Source of the DNA: Actinomycetes bacterium
Lineage (GTDB): Bacteria; Actinomycetota; Thermoleophilia; BMS3ABIN01
Reading direction: 5' to 3'
Assembly: GCA_021787475.1 (NCBI GenBank)
Contig: JAJYLW010000007.1
Span: forward strand, 38,304 to 102,303
DNA: 64,000 nucleotides
This document shows, piece after piece, positions 7,943 to 17,252 of the stretch. The position numbers were made by a program, and so were the translations under genes. Under the pieces are notes generated by a model. The model saw nothing but the letters and a program-made list of their open reading frames with translations, did not search any database and was not told where the DNA came from. Numbering within the stretch: position 1 is the stretch's first letter; each line of letters starts with the position of its first letter.

Positions 7943-9744
7943 ATGGATGCGGACGGCTTAAGGCAGAAGCTCAGTCAGGTTGACGGCAAGGGTTACAAAG
8001 CATATCGGGACTTAAAGGGCTCGTACGATTTTCCCCGGTTTACCCTGTTTATTGACCACGTCCAGTCCGACCCATTCGCCGCGCCCTCCCGGCTGCGGGT
8101 GCGGGCAGACCAGGTCTCAGCCCGGTTCGCCCCGCGCTTGTTCGAGACCAAAGTCAGCCAGGTTGCCCTCTAGGATTGGCTTGCCCGCAGATTTGCCATA
8201 TCGATTGCGCTGATTGTCAAAGGCCGCCGGGGTACGGGAAAATCGGGATTTGTAGGGGGGGACTGTGGCGGCCAGGAGATCATCGAGCGCACCGCCGCCA
8301 TCATAAACGAACGCTTCGCCGAGGTCAGGTTTTCCGTCGACCTTCCCGCCGTCGGCAGGCGCTGTCTGGGGCAGGAAGCGGCCGCCATGCTGCTTGAGGA
8401 GGTCCCCCGCCTTGTTGAGTCAACGCTGTTTTATCATGCGCAGGACATGCCGCTCATGTCCAGGCGGCCGAGGACCAGGATTGGCTCCGGCGACGGTTGC
8501 CGGGCCTGGGCCTGGTTGCTTCCGTGGCCGATGGCTCAATCCTGCCCCGCGAAAGCGGCGTCAGCGACAAGCCGCTCAGGCAAGGCAGGGTGCTTGAGTT
8601 CCAAAGTCCCGCGGAACTGTGGGTCGAAATTGACCTTCCCCACCGTGGCAAGGTGGCCGGAATGGGCATTCCCGAGGGCGTCACCCTCGTTACCGGCGGC
8701 GGTTACCATGGCAAATCGACGCTGCTCAGCGCGCTCGCGCGCGACGTTTACAGCCACATACCCGGGGACGGCCGCGAGCTAGCGGTCACGCGCGCCGATG
8801 CGGTCAAGGTCAGAGCGGAAGACGGTCGCGGGTTGAGAAAGTTGACATCAGCCCGTTTATCTCAAATCTCCCCTTTGGCATTGACACTTCATCCTTTTCC
8901 ACTGAAAACGCCAGCGGCAGCAAATCCCAGGCGGCCAGCATTCTGGAGGCGCTCAGGCGGGAGCGGCCCTGCTGCTGATGGACGAGGACACCTCCGCCAC
9001 CAACTTTATGATCCGGGACAGCCTCATGCAGCAGCTCGTCCCGAAGCAGAAAGAGCCCATTACGCCCTTTATCTATCAGGTTCGCAACCTGAAAAGGGAT
9101 CACGGGGTATCGACGGTGCTGGTCATGGGCGGCTCCGGAGATTATTTCGCCGCCGCCGACACGGTCATTGCGATGGAGAACTATCTGCCTCGCGTGGTCA
9201 CGGCCCGCGCCCGCCAGATCGTTGCCGGCCGCAAGGACGTGCGCCGTCCGGAAGCTCCGGCCGAACTCGGGGTGATAAAAGCCCGGAGGCCGCTGGCGCG
9301 GGGCCTCGACCCGCGCCTGGCCGGAAAGGAAAAATTGGCGCCAAGAACCTGAAAACCATCGCCTTTGGCAAGGAAACCGTCGATCTGGCAGCAGCGGAGC
9401 AGCTCGTTGATATTAGTCAAACCCGCGCCGTTGGCTACATTATCTGGCACGGTCTCAGGCAGGGATATTTTGACGGGGAGTCATCGCTGGCCTGGATTCT
9501 GGGCCGGCTTCTGACCGAGACCGATATCGATTGTTTTGGCCTGGGAGTAATAGCGGCAGGCCGCTGGCGCCACGAGGCCGGAGCGCCGAATATGGAGGGG
9601 GTGGACGGCGGTCGCTGCAGGCTTGCCTCGGGTCAAGCCGGCTTCGTCGGGACAGGCGAACGGCACCCCGGCGATTTCGCCCGTCCGCGCCGGTTTGAGA
9701 TTGCCGCGGTGCTGAACAGGATGAGGTCGCTCAGGGTCAAGTAA
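7943..9744 (+). pseudogene. ABC-class P-loop ATPase (COG3044-like), disrupted by in-frame TAG and several frameshifts
   Basis: Pieces in different frames: KGYKAYRDLKGSYDFPRFTLFIDHVQSDPFA; TAG at 8171-8173; PEGVTLVTGGGYHGKSTLLSAL; VEKVDISPFISNLPFGIDTSSFSTENASGSKSQAASILEAL; LLLMDEDTSATNFMIRD; RHPGDFARPRRFEIAAVLNRMRSLRV. Confidence 0.85.
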
Positions 9745-9767
9745 CGGGCTCAAGCCCGCCGCTCCTA

Positions 9768-9862
9768 AGAGCCAGCCCATTTGGGTGTTGGTGGCGCCGA
9801 GCGAAATGCTTTTATGGCTTTGCGGCCGGCCGCAGCAGAAGATGCTCACGGGATATGCTCCA
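9768..9862. repeat. dispersed palindromic repeat family A, copy 1
   Basis: AGAGCCAGCCC...GGGATATGCTC plus internal GGCCGGCCGCAGCAG shared with the 21.5-kb and 21.7-kb copies. Confidence 0.55.
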
Positions 9863-9879
9863 AGGGCGATAATGTAATA

Positions 9880-9904
9880 AATCGGGGGAATAAAGCCCCC
9901 GATT
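9880..9904. terminator. hairpin AATCGGGGG-AATAAAG-CCCCCGATT
   Basis: perfect 9-bp inverted repeat, no strong T-tract. Confidence 0.4.
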
Positions 9905-10004
9905 CGGTTACAATATGATCATCCAAACTGCCTGCCGCCATTATGCGGGAAACAGGCGCGACAAACGGGGAGCGGTGAGCGGCTTGAGCCCAGATCAGGT
10001 AAAT

Positions 10005-10676
10005 ATGCAGACGCTTGAAGAAAAGGAAGCCAGGAGCATCGAGGTCTTGGCCGATGCCCTGAAACGTTTTGAAGGCAGGGTTGCGACAACTTTTACCGGC
10101 GGCAAGGACTCGCTTACCGTGTTGCACCTGCTGAAGCGCATTGGCGGCGGCAAAGTGCCCGTGCCGGTGCTTAACCTTGACACCACCGTCAAGTTCAAGG
10201 AAGCGCTGGAGTTTCGCGACCGGATTGCGCGCGAGTGGGCTCTTGACCTGATCATTGCCACAAATCACGAAGGGCTAAAAAGAATCAAAATCGCCGTTGA
10301 CCATGAGCAGTGCTGCCTGGTGATGAAGGCCCAGGCCATCGATGCGGCGGTCGAGGAGAACGGCTGGCAGGCGCTTATCACCGGCGTCCGTTGGGACGAG
10401 CAGCCTGCCAGGGCGAACGAGGAATACTTCTCCAACCGCCCCGGACATATGCGCGTGCAGCCAATCCTTCATTTTAGCGAGCTGGATATCTGGGATTATA
10501 TTGGCAAATACGAGCTGCCTTACTGCTCGCTTTATGATCAGGGATACCGCAGCCTTGGCTGCCAGCCATGCACTGTAAAGAGCACCCGCCCCCGGGGCGA
10601 CGGTCCCGAGCGCGAGGGCCGCGCCCAGGAAAAGGAGCAAATCATGGCCCAACTGCGCGACCTCGGCTATTTCTAA
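10005..10676 (+). CDS. phosphoadenosine phosphosulfate reductase family protein
   Basis: TTFTGGKDSLTVLHL PP-loop; GVRWDEQPAR; YRSLGCQPCT. Confidence 0.88.
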   Translation: MQTLEEKEARSIEVLADALKRFEGRVATTFTGGKDSLTVLHLLKRIGGGKVPVPVLNLDTTVKFKEALEFRDRIAREWALDLIIATNHEGLKRIKIAVDHEQCCLVMKAQAIDAAVEENGWQALITGVRWDEQPARANEEYFSNRPGHMRVQPILHFSELDIWDYIGKYELPYCSLYDQGYRSLGCQPCTVKSTRPRGDGPEREGRAQEKEQIMAQLRDLGYF

Positions 10677-10755
10677 GCCGGGGTTGGCAACCGAGAACGC
10701 TATGTGAGCTCCCTCTTTCCCCCGCTTCTGGTTCCGGATTTAATCTGACCGCGAG

Positions 10756-11322
10756 GTGTATGCCGAGATCAAGTTATTAATCGTCCCCCTTGGCGAGGTC
10801 GAACCGAATCTGCCGGCGCAGCTGGCCGATTCACTGACGCAGATTGGCTTGGAAGCAAGCGTGGGAAAGCCGCTTCCCCTGCCAGGTGCTGCCTGGACCA
10901 GGCACAGGCGCCAGCACCACTCGGGAAAAGTGCTCACCGTCCTGGCAAATCCGGCGGGCACACCCCCCGGATCCCGTCCGGTGATTCTCGGGGTCACGAA
11001 CGCCGACCTTTTCACTCCCGGCCTGAACTTCGTCTTCGGCGTTGCCGATCCCAAAGAACGCGTGGCCGTGATTTCGCTGGCCAGGCTGGGCGGCCGCACC
11101 GGCGCCTCCGGCCGCGAGAGCCTGCTGCCGGAGCGGGCGCTCAAGGAGGCCGTTCACGAGTTGGGCCACGTTTTCGGCCTTGCCCACTGTGGCAACCCGG
11201 CCTGCATCATGCATTTTTCCAACTCTGTCATGGACACCGACCGCAAAGGCCCCGGTTTTTGCCTGGACTGCCTGGCCAGCCTATCTTCCTCAGGCAGCGG
11301 TTTCGCACGGGCCGCTCAGTAA
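10756..11322 (+). CDS. archaemetzincin-type zinc metalloprotease
   Basis: HELGHVFGLAHCGNPACIMHFSNSVMDTDRKGPGFCLDC matches HExxHxxGxxHC...CxM...FCxxC. Confidence 0.88.
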   Translation: MYAEIKLLIVPLGEVEPNLPAQLADSLTQIGLEASVGKPLPLPGAAWTRHRRQHHSGKVLTVLANPAGTPPGSRPVILGVTNADLFTPGLNFVFGVADPKERVAVISLARLGGRTGASGRESLLPERALKEAVHELGHVFGLAHCGNPACIMHFSNSVMDTDRKGPGFCLDCLASLSSSGSGFARAAQ

Positions 11323-12167
11323 AATTCGCCTATTTCTTTCTCTGGCTCGCTGATAGGGGAAGTCTGGCGCACGAGGGGCTCCTTGCCGGCAATGACCGGG
11401 ATTTCATCCTCCAGCAGCGGCCGCTCGCGTTTATAGATAACGCCGGTGGGAATTTTCTCCTGCTGCAGCGCCAGCCGGAAGGCGGCCTCGCGGTCGGCGG
11501 CATCATGTTCCGGCCCGACATTGTAGACGCGGTCGTGATACCAACGGTAGGTGTTTAGCTTGTTGAATGTAACGCACGGCTGCAGGATGTCAACAAGGGC
11601 GAAGCCGCGGTGCCGCATGGCGGCGGTCATCATCCCGGCAAGGAAGCGCGTGTCTCCGGCATAGGCGCGGGCGGCAAAGCTGGCGTCCATGGCCACCGCC
11701 AGCGCCACCGGGTTGAGCGGCTCCAGCAACACGCCGAAGGGCTGGACCTTGGTGACCATCCCTGCCTGCGAGGTTGGAGAAGCCTGGCCCTTGGTAAGGC
11801 CGTAGATCTGGTTGTCGTGGACGAACAGTTTGACATTTACATTCCGGCGCATGGCGTGGAGAAAGTGGTTGCCGCCCTCGCCGTAACAGTCGCCGTCCCC
11901 GGCCACCGCCACTACAATCATGTTATGGTTTGCCAGCCGGATGGCGGTGGCCACCGGCAGCGGCCGGCCGTGGAGGCCGTTAAAGGTATTGCCGGCGGTG
12001 TAATGCGGCAGCTTGCTGGCCTGGCCGATGCCGGAGACCAGCGTTATTTGGTGAGACTTCAGGTCCAGGCCGGTCATGGCGGCCTTGAACGCCTTGAGGA
12101 TATTGAAGTTGCCGCAGCCGGGGCACCATGACGGTTCCTGGCCGCTGAACTCTTCCGGCTCAGTCAA
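11316..12167 (-). CDS. korB: 2-oxoacid:ferredoxin oxidoreductase subunit beta
   Basis: WCPGCGNF..., GDGDCYGEGGNHFLHAMRRN TPP motif. Confidence 0.92.
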   Translation of the reverse strand: MTEPEEFSGQEPSWCPGCGNFNILKAFKAAMTGLDLKSHQITLVSGIGQASKLPHYTAGNTFNGLHGRPLPVATAIRLANHNMIVVAVAGDGDCYGEGGNHFLHAMRRNVNVKLFVHDNQIYGLTKGQASPTSQAGMVTKVQPFGVLLEPLNPVALAVAMDASFAARAYAGDTRFLAGMMTAAMRHRGFALVDILQPCVTFNKLNTYRWYHDRVYNVGPEHDAADREAAFRLALQQEKIPTGVIYKRERPLLEDEIPVIAGKEPLVRQTSPISEPEKEIGEFY

Positions 12168-13884
12168 TCAGGGCCTCGACTTTCTCCACCAGCTCATCAA
12201 GCAGAAACGGGCGGCCGTCGAATTTGTTGATCGCGTCTCTGAATTGATATCCAGTCTGCTCACGGAGCAGGCGGGCGAACTGGGAGGTCGCGTTGTTCTC
12301 GATGCAGATCGTGTGGCTGGCCTCCCGGAGCAGCTTCAGGTAATCAAATTTATCGGTTCCCGCCCAGGGCCAGACCTCGCTCCAGTGCAGCATTGCCAGG
12401 CTGCGCTTTTGCCCGAGCACATCGACGGCTTCCCTGATGACGCCGTAGGTCGAGCCCCAGCCGGCCAGCACAATCTCCGGCTCGGTGGCGCCGTACAGGA
12501 GCGGCGGCTCCATCTCCGCCTTCAGCAGCGGCATTTTTTTCAGCAGCCGCTTCTCCACCATCCTTGTTCTGGTGCCGGCGTCTTCGATGATATGACCATC
12601 TTCGTCGTGCTCGTCACTGTCGGTAACGACCAGGTGCGGCGAGGCGCCCGGCTCGGCCAGCGGCGAAACGCCGGTCTCTGTGAACGCGTGCCGCTTGTAA
12701 TCCTTTATCTCTTCCAGATCGCCGGCACGGAGCCGGTAGTCTGTGTAATGCAGCCGGGAGACGTCAAAGCCGGCAGAGGTCCACTCACTGTCGTTCAGAT
12801 ATGTATCGGAGAGGATCAGCGACGGCACCTGGTATTTTTCCGCCAGGTCAAAAGCCTTGTTGACAAGATAAAAGGCCTGCTCCGGACTGCCGGGGGCCAT
12901 CACCACGCGCGGAAACTCGCCGTGGCCGGCATTTAACGTAAACAGCAGGTCGCCCTGCTCGGTCCGGGTGGGAAGCCCGGTAGCCGGCGCCGGCCGCTGG
13001 CCGACAAAAATGACGACCGGCGTCTCGGTCATTCCCGCCAGCGACAGGCCTTCCACCATCAGGGCAAAACCGCCGCCGGCAGTGCCAGTCATGGCGCGCA
13101 CGCCGGCGAAGGAGGCGCCGATTGCCATATTGATTGCGGCGATCTCATCCTCAGCCTGCTCAACCACAAGGCTGTGCCTCCTGCTTTTGGCGGCCATATA
13201 ATTGAGCACCGCTGTAGAGGGGGTCATCGGGTAGGCCGAATAAAAGCGGCAGCCGCTTAACAGCGCCCCCAGGCCCACCGCCGACGCGCCGTCGATCAGC
13301 ATCCGGCGGGTGCCGGTTTGCTGTGCCGGTATCATAAAAGAGCAAGCCGGGCAGTTTTCCCGGGCAAACTGATGGCCGCCGCGGGCGGCGGCAACATTCT
13401 TGTCAACCATTTCATCGCCCTTACGCCGGAACTTCTCTGACAGAAGTTCTGCCAGCAGGGCGATGTCCATTTCGAGCATGCCGGTAACGGCGCCGGCGGC
13501 GGCCGCGTTCTCCATCAGCCTGCTGCCAGCGGCGGCCTCCGCGATCCGGCGCGAAGGCACATCCAGGAAAGCGGGTCCGTCATATTTTTGGCCGACAGCT
13601 TCGGCGTCGTAAACAACAATCCCGCCCGCAGTCAAATCGCCGCGATGGATGTCCACGGTGTTCTGGTCAAGCGCAACCAGAATATCAACCTTGGTTCTGG
13701 AGGAGAAAACCGGCCGGTCGGCAAAACGGATCTGATTGAAGTTGTGGCCGCCGCGAATGCGGGACATGTAATCCTGGTGGGTAAAAACGTGGCAGCCCGA
13801 GCGGACCAGCGTTTTTGCCAGGGCGGCGCTGACCGTCTGGATGCCTTGCCCGGCCTGCCCGCCGATTCTGATCGAATAGTCCAT
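12160..13884 (-). CDS. korA: 2-oxoacid:ferredoxin oxidoreductase subunit alpha (gamma-alpha fusion)
   Basis: MDYSIRIGGQAGQGIQTVSAALAKTL gamma domain; YPMTPSTAVLNYMA alpha domain; ORF extension up to 14268 is antisense to pyrE and rejected. Confidence 0.92.
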   Translation of the reverse strand: MDYSIRIGGQAGQGIQTVSAALAKTLVRSGCHVFTHQDYMSRIRGGHNFNQIRFADRPVFSSRTKVDILVALDQNTVDIHRGDLTAGGIVVYDAEAVGQKYDGPAFLDVPSRRIAEAAAGSRLMENAAAAGAVTGMLEMDIALLAELLSEKFRRKGDEMVDKNVAAARGGHQFARENCPACSFMIPAQQTGTRRMLIDGASAVGLGALLSGCRFYSAYPMTPSTAVLNYMAAKSRRHSLVVEQAEDEIAAINMAIGASFAGVRAMTGTAGGGFALMVEGLSLAGMTETPVVIFVGQRPAPATGLPTRTEQGDLLFTLNAGHGEFPRVVMAPGSPEQAFYLVNKAFDLAEKYQVPSLILSDTYLNDSEWTSAGFDVSRLHYTDYRLRAGDLEEIKDYKRHAFTETGVSPLAEPGASPHLVVTDSDEHDEDGHIIEDAGTRTRMVEKRLLKKMPLLKAEMEPPLLYGATEPEIVLAGWGSTYGVIREAVDVLGQKRSLAMLHWSEVWPWAGTDKFDYLKLLREASHTICIENNATSQFARLLREQTGYQFRDAINKFDGRPFLLDELVEKVEALID

Positions 13885-13922
13885 GGCATTAATTTGCCGG
13901 ATGCTAAGCCGGCTAAACATCC

Positions 13923-13984
13923 CCAGGGCTTGCCTCGACCTGCCTATGTCCGGCCGGCTCCGCGGCAAGCCCCTCGCATCATCA
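13923..13984 (-). repeat. dispersed repeat family B, copy 1
   Basis: reverse complement GATGATGCGAGGGGCTTGCCGCGGAGCCGGCCGGACATAGGCAGGTCGAGGCAAGCCC matches 39713-39772. Confidence 0.8.
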
Positions 13985-14059
13985 TTTTTTCTGAATATCA
14001 TGAGTGAAGAGGATGTCAGTCTCCATTTTTCTGCCCGGGCGGCGCGGACGGGCAGAGAC

Positions 14060-14614
14060 TCAACCAAACAGCTCGCTGTATTTAAACAGCGGCTCCAGCT
14101 CAAGCCCGCAGGCGCGGCTGATTTCTTCGGCGCCGCCTTCCTCGCGGTCGACCAGCGCGTAGGCGGCGGCGGGCTCGAGGCCCTCGCTAAGGCAGCTATT
14201 GGCGGCCTCGATGATGGAGCCGCCGCTGGTGACGACATCGTCCACAATGGCAACTTTCGTCCCGGCAATCAAAGAACCCTCGATCTTTTTGCCGGTCCCA
14301 TGCTGTTTTTGTTCCTTCCTGACAATAAAGCCATTGATGGGATAATCCAGCCGCAAGCTTGTCGCCACGACCCCGGCGACGAGGGGATCGGCGCCAATGG
14401 CGAGGCCTCCGATGGCGGCAAGCGAGGCCTGCCGCATTTTCTCGATCAGCAGCTCCGAGGCGAGGGCCAGGCCTTCGGGGTCCAGGGTCACTCGCCGGCA
14501 ATCGAAGTAGTGAGCGCTATGTTTGCCTGACGAAAGCACAAAATCTCCGGTCAGGTAGGCTTTTTCAAACAGCAAAGTCCGCAGCCGCAGGCGCATGGCT
14601 TTAGTATTTGGCAT
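14060..14614 (-). CDS. pyrE: orotate phosphoribosyltransferase
   Basis: VAIVDDVVTSGGSIIEA PRPP motif; LSSGKHSAHYFDCRR. Confidence 0.93.
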   Translation of the reverse strand: MPNTKAMRLRLRTLLFEKAYLTGDFVLSSGKHSAHYFDCRRVTLDPEGLALASELLIEKMRQASLAAIGGLAIGADPLVAGVVATSLRLDYPINGFIVRKEQKQHGTGKKIEGSLIAGTKVAIVDDVVTSGGSIIEAANSCLSEGLEPAAAYALVDREEGGAEEISRACGLELEPLFKYSELFG

Positions 14615-14744
14615 GAAAACCCCACATATTTTTAACTTCAAAGTTATCCCGCCCGGCCAAGTTTATCAGTTTTACAACCGCCGGGGCCGGGCAGGAAATT
14701 GGCCAGGTGCTGAGAATTATTTCCCAAACCATCGGAGGCTGAAA

Positions 14745-14921
14745 ATGAAAACCGACCGCGCCACCATCGTTGCCGCAGTTCAGATTATCTTTGGCGTCAT
14801 TATTTTCACCAGCGCCTGGTGGCTCACCAGCGACCAACGCGTTACCGCCCTCTACATCTTTGGCTTTGTCACCGTGCTGCTGGGAATTGCGACTTTCGGG
14901 CTGTTGACCGGGAAGAAATAA
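14745..14921 (+). CDS. small two-TM hypothetical protein
   Basis: 58-aa ORF MKTDRATIVAAVQIIFGVIIF... Confidence 0.5.
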   Translation: MKTDRATIVAAVQIIFGVIIFTSAWWLTSDQRVTALYIFGFVTVLLGIATFGLLTGKK

Positions 14922-14923
14922 CT

Positions 14924-15802
14924 TCAGTTGGCGTAGCAGTAGACGCAATGTCCGCCCGAGCAGCGCTGCGCGTAACTGCCAATATCAATGCTGCTGGTGC
15001 AGCCGCATTCGGTGCGCTGCGACCGGTCCTTTGCCGAAGAGGCGGCCGCGCCGCCGCCGCGGAGATTGTTGAGCAAATCGCCGTCAATGCAGTGGCCTTT
15101 GGCGATGCCCGGCGCCGCCAGCAGGGCGTCATTTGAACAGGTGGCCAGCCGGATACCCAGCCTCGCCGCCTCGCCTGCCATTGTTGCGGCGGCCTCCAGC
15201 TTCGCGTCCGGGACCGGATCGACAAATTCAAATCCCTGCTTTTGCGCCCGCCTCCGGCTCTTGCTATACCAGTGGGCAAATGAGAAGGTGCAGCCGCTTA
15301 TGCCGAGGCCTGCCACCGCCGCCCCCAGGCGGGCAAACATGGGCAAATTTGAGGCAAGCCCGCTTTTTTCCGGCCAGAAGAGCACCGGGTCGAAGCGCCA
15401 ATTTACCCGGCCGGCGCCAAATTCATTGACCAGTTTTTCCATCTGCGATATCGTTTCATGCCAGGCGGGAATGGCCGGCTCCCAGAAGGAATTTCCCAGA
15501 CCGGTGATGGTGAAATGAAAGAAGGGGTTCAAATCGTGAAGCCGGCGGAGCAGCCGTGGCCGTTTCAGCAGCGCCCCGTAATCCTTGGACCAGAGCACCA
15601 GCGAATGCACCGCTTCGGCCGCGAGACTTACCGACCGGACGCCGCTCCGGGGGGCCCTGAAAACTACCTCGCCGGCGACCAGTTTTTCTTCCAGCCAATG
15701 GGGATAACAGCGCGGAATATCGGTGCGGCGCGAGCAGCTGATCACCGGGGTGGCAAGCATCGAATTCGGGCCGGTTTGTTTGACTGAGGTGTTTTTTTTC
15801 AT
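14924..15802 (-). CDS. DUF1848-type protein
   Basis: ISCSRRTDIPRCYPHWLEEKL; C-terminal CSGGHCVYCYAN cysteine cluster. Confidence 0.85.
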   Translation of the reverse strand: MKKNTSVKQTGPNSMLATPVISCSRRTDIPRCYPHWLEEKLVAGEVVFRAPRSGVRSVSLAAEAVHSLVLWSKDYGALLKRPRLLRRLHDLNPFFHFTITGLGNSFWEPAIPAWHETISQMEKLVNEFGAGRVNWRFDPVLFWPEKSGLASNLPMFARLGAAVAGLGISGCTFSFAHWYSKSRRRAQKQGFEFVDPVPDAKLEAAATMAGEAARLGIRLATCSNDALLAAPGIAKGHCIDGDLLNNLRGGGAAASSAKDRSQRTECGCTSSIDIGSYAQRCSGGHCVYCYAN

Positions 15803-15995
15803 ATTAACTTATGAAAAACGGCCAGCGGAACTTAAATTTTTTTACATAGATTTTACAGGGCCGCGCTAAGTTATGTTTTAAGTTTTTTTGCGGGGACGTT
15901 TGGCTGGGGGCGGCACGATCTTATTGGGGCCGAACGAATTTGAATGTTTGCGGGCCGGCACGGCGAAACTGTTAAGTACACAAGGAGGGTTTGCC

Positions 15996-17249
15996 ATCAG
16001 GATCATTATACTTGGCGGTGATGGTTTCTGCGGCTGGCCGACGGCGCTGCATCTGTCGGCGGCGGGGCATGCCGTTGCCATATTCGATAACTTCAGCCGC
16101 AGAAAGATTGACCGGGAACTGGGCGCAAGCTCGCTAACGCCAATAGCGCCGCTGGCCGGGCGCCTGGATGCCTGGAAGCGCCTGACCGGCAGGACCATAT
16201 CGTTTTATCCTGTTGACATTGCGCAGCAGTACGGAAAACTGGCGAGCCTGATCGGCGAACTGCGGCCAGATGCGATCGTCCACTTTGCCGAGCAGCGGGC
16301 AGCGCCCTATTCCATGAAGTCTGCTGCCACAAAACGGTATACGGTCAATAACAACACAAACGCGACCCATAACGTTCTCTGCGCGCTGGTGGACTGCGAC
16401 GTGGACGCCCACCTGGTGCATCTGGGCACAATGGGGGTTTACGGTTACGGCTGGACCGGCTCCATGCCCGTTCCGGAAGGGTACGTCCAGGTGAAACTGG
16501 CGGGCAGGGACAGTGAGCTGAAGCGGGAGATCCTTCATCCGGCCAACCCGGGCTCCGTATATCACATGACCAAGACGCTTGACCAGTTGATGTTCGCCTT
16601 CTATGCCCAGAATGACAATATCCGCATCACCGATCTGCATCAGGGAATTGTCTGGGGAACGCAGACTCCCCAGACAAGCCTCGATGAAATGCTGATCAAC
16701 CGCTTCGACTACGACGGCGATTACGGCACGGTGCTGAACCGGTTCCTGATGCAGGCTGCCATCGGCCATGCCCTGACGCTGTACGGCAGCGGCGGTCAGA
16801 CCCGGGCCTTCATTCATATCCGCGACACCGTCCGCTGCGTTGAACTGGCCATCCTCAACCCGCCGCGGCGGGGCGACAAACCAGCCATCTTTAACCAGGT
16901 CACGGAAACATACCGGCTCAAGGACCTGGCGGCGTTAATCGCCAGGCTGACCGGCGTCGCGATTGAGCGTCTGGCCAATCCCCGCCTGGAGGCGGCCGAG
17001 AATGAGCTTGTCGTTGACAACAGCAAATTCCTGGCTCTAGGGTTGAACCCGACAACGCTTTCCGAAGGGCTCCTGGCCGAGGTTCATGACGTGGCCAGAA
17101 AATATATGCGCCGTGTTGACAGATCAACAATCATGCCAACGTCATTGTGGCGCGCGACCCGGCCGGCTGCCGGCCGGGAGCCATCATCGCAGCCCGCTTC
17201 GCCGGAAACCGGGCGGGGGCAGCGGCGCCTGAAACCGGTACGCATCTGA
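15996..17249 (+). CDS. UDP-sulfoquinovose synthase-like NAD-dependent epimerase
   Basis: RIIILGGDGFCGWPTALHLSAAGH; HFAEQRAAPYSMKS; SQD1/SqdB-like TMGVYGYG; strong SD AAGGAGG at 15982-15989; apparent ATC start. Confidence 0.85.
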   Translation: MRIIILGGDGFCGWPTALHLSAAGHAVAIFDNFSRRKIDRELGASSLTPIAPLAGRLDAWKRLTGRTISFYPVDIAQQYGKLASLIGELRPDAIVHFAEQRAAPYSMKSAATKRYTVNNNTNATHNVLCALVDCDVDAHLVHLGTMGVYGYGWTGSMPVPEGYVQVKLAGRDSELKREILHPANPGSVYHMTKTLDQLMFAFYAQNDNIRITDLHQGIVWGTQTPQTSLDEMLINRFDYDGDYGTVLNRFLMQAAIGHALTLYGSGGQTRAFIHIRDTVRCVELAILNPPRRGDKPAIFNQVTETYRLKDLAALIARLTGVAIERLANPRLEAAENELVVDNSKFLALGLNPTTLSEGLLAEVHDVARKYMRRVDRSTIMPTSLWRATRPAAGREPSSQPASPETGRGQRRLKPVRI

Positions 17250-17252
17250 CCG

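Noticed and set aside
2597-8173. Stop-codon recoding (TAG/TGA readthrough, selenocysteine) to explain in-frame stops in three genes
   Set aside because: Each gene also has frameshifts, and TAG/TGA are normal terminators elsewhere in the window; decay or sequence error is simpler.
8497-9744. Single intact 415-aa protein
   Set aside because: Its middle section is out of frame relative to conserved ATPase blocks; treated as part of a disrupted gene.
13885-14268. N-terminal extension of the KorA ORF
   Set aside because: Antisense to pyrE and includes dispersed repeat B; the natural start MDYSIRIGGQAGQG is at 13884.
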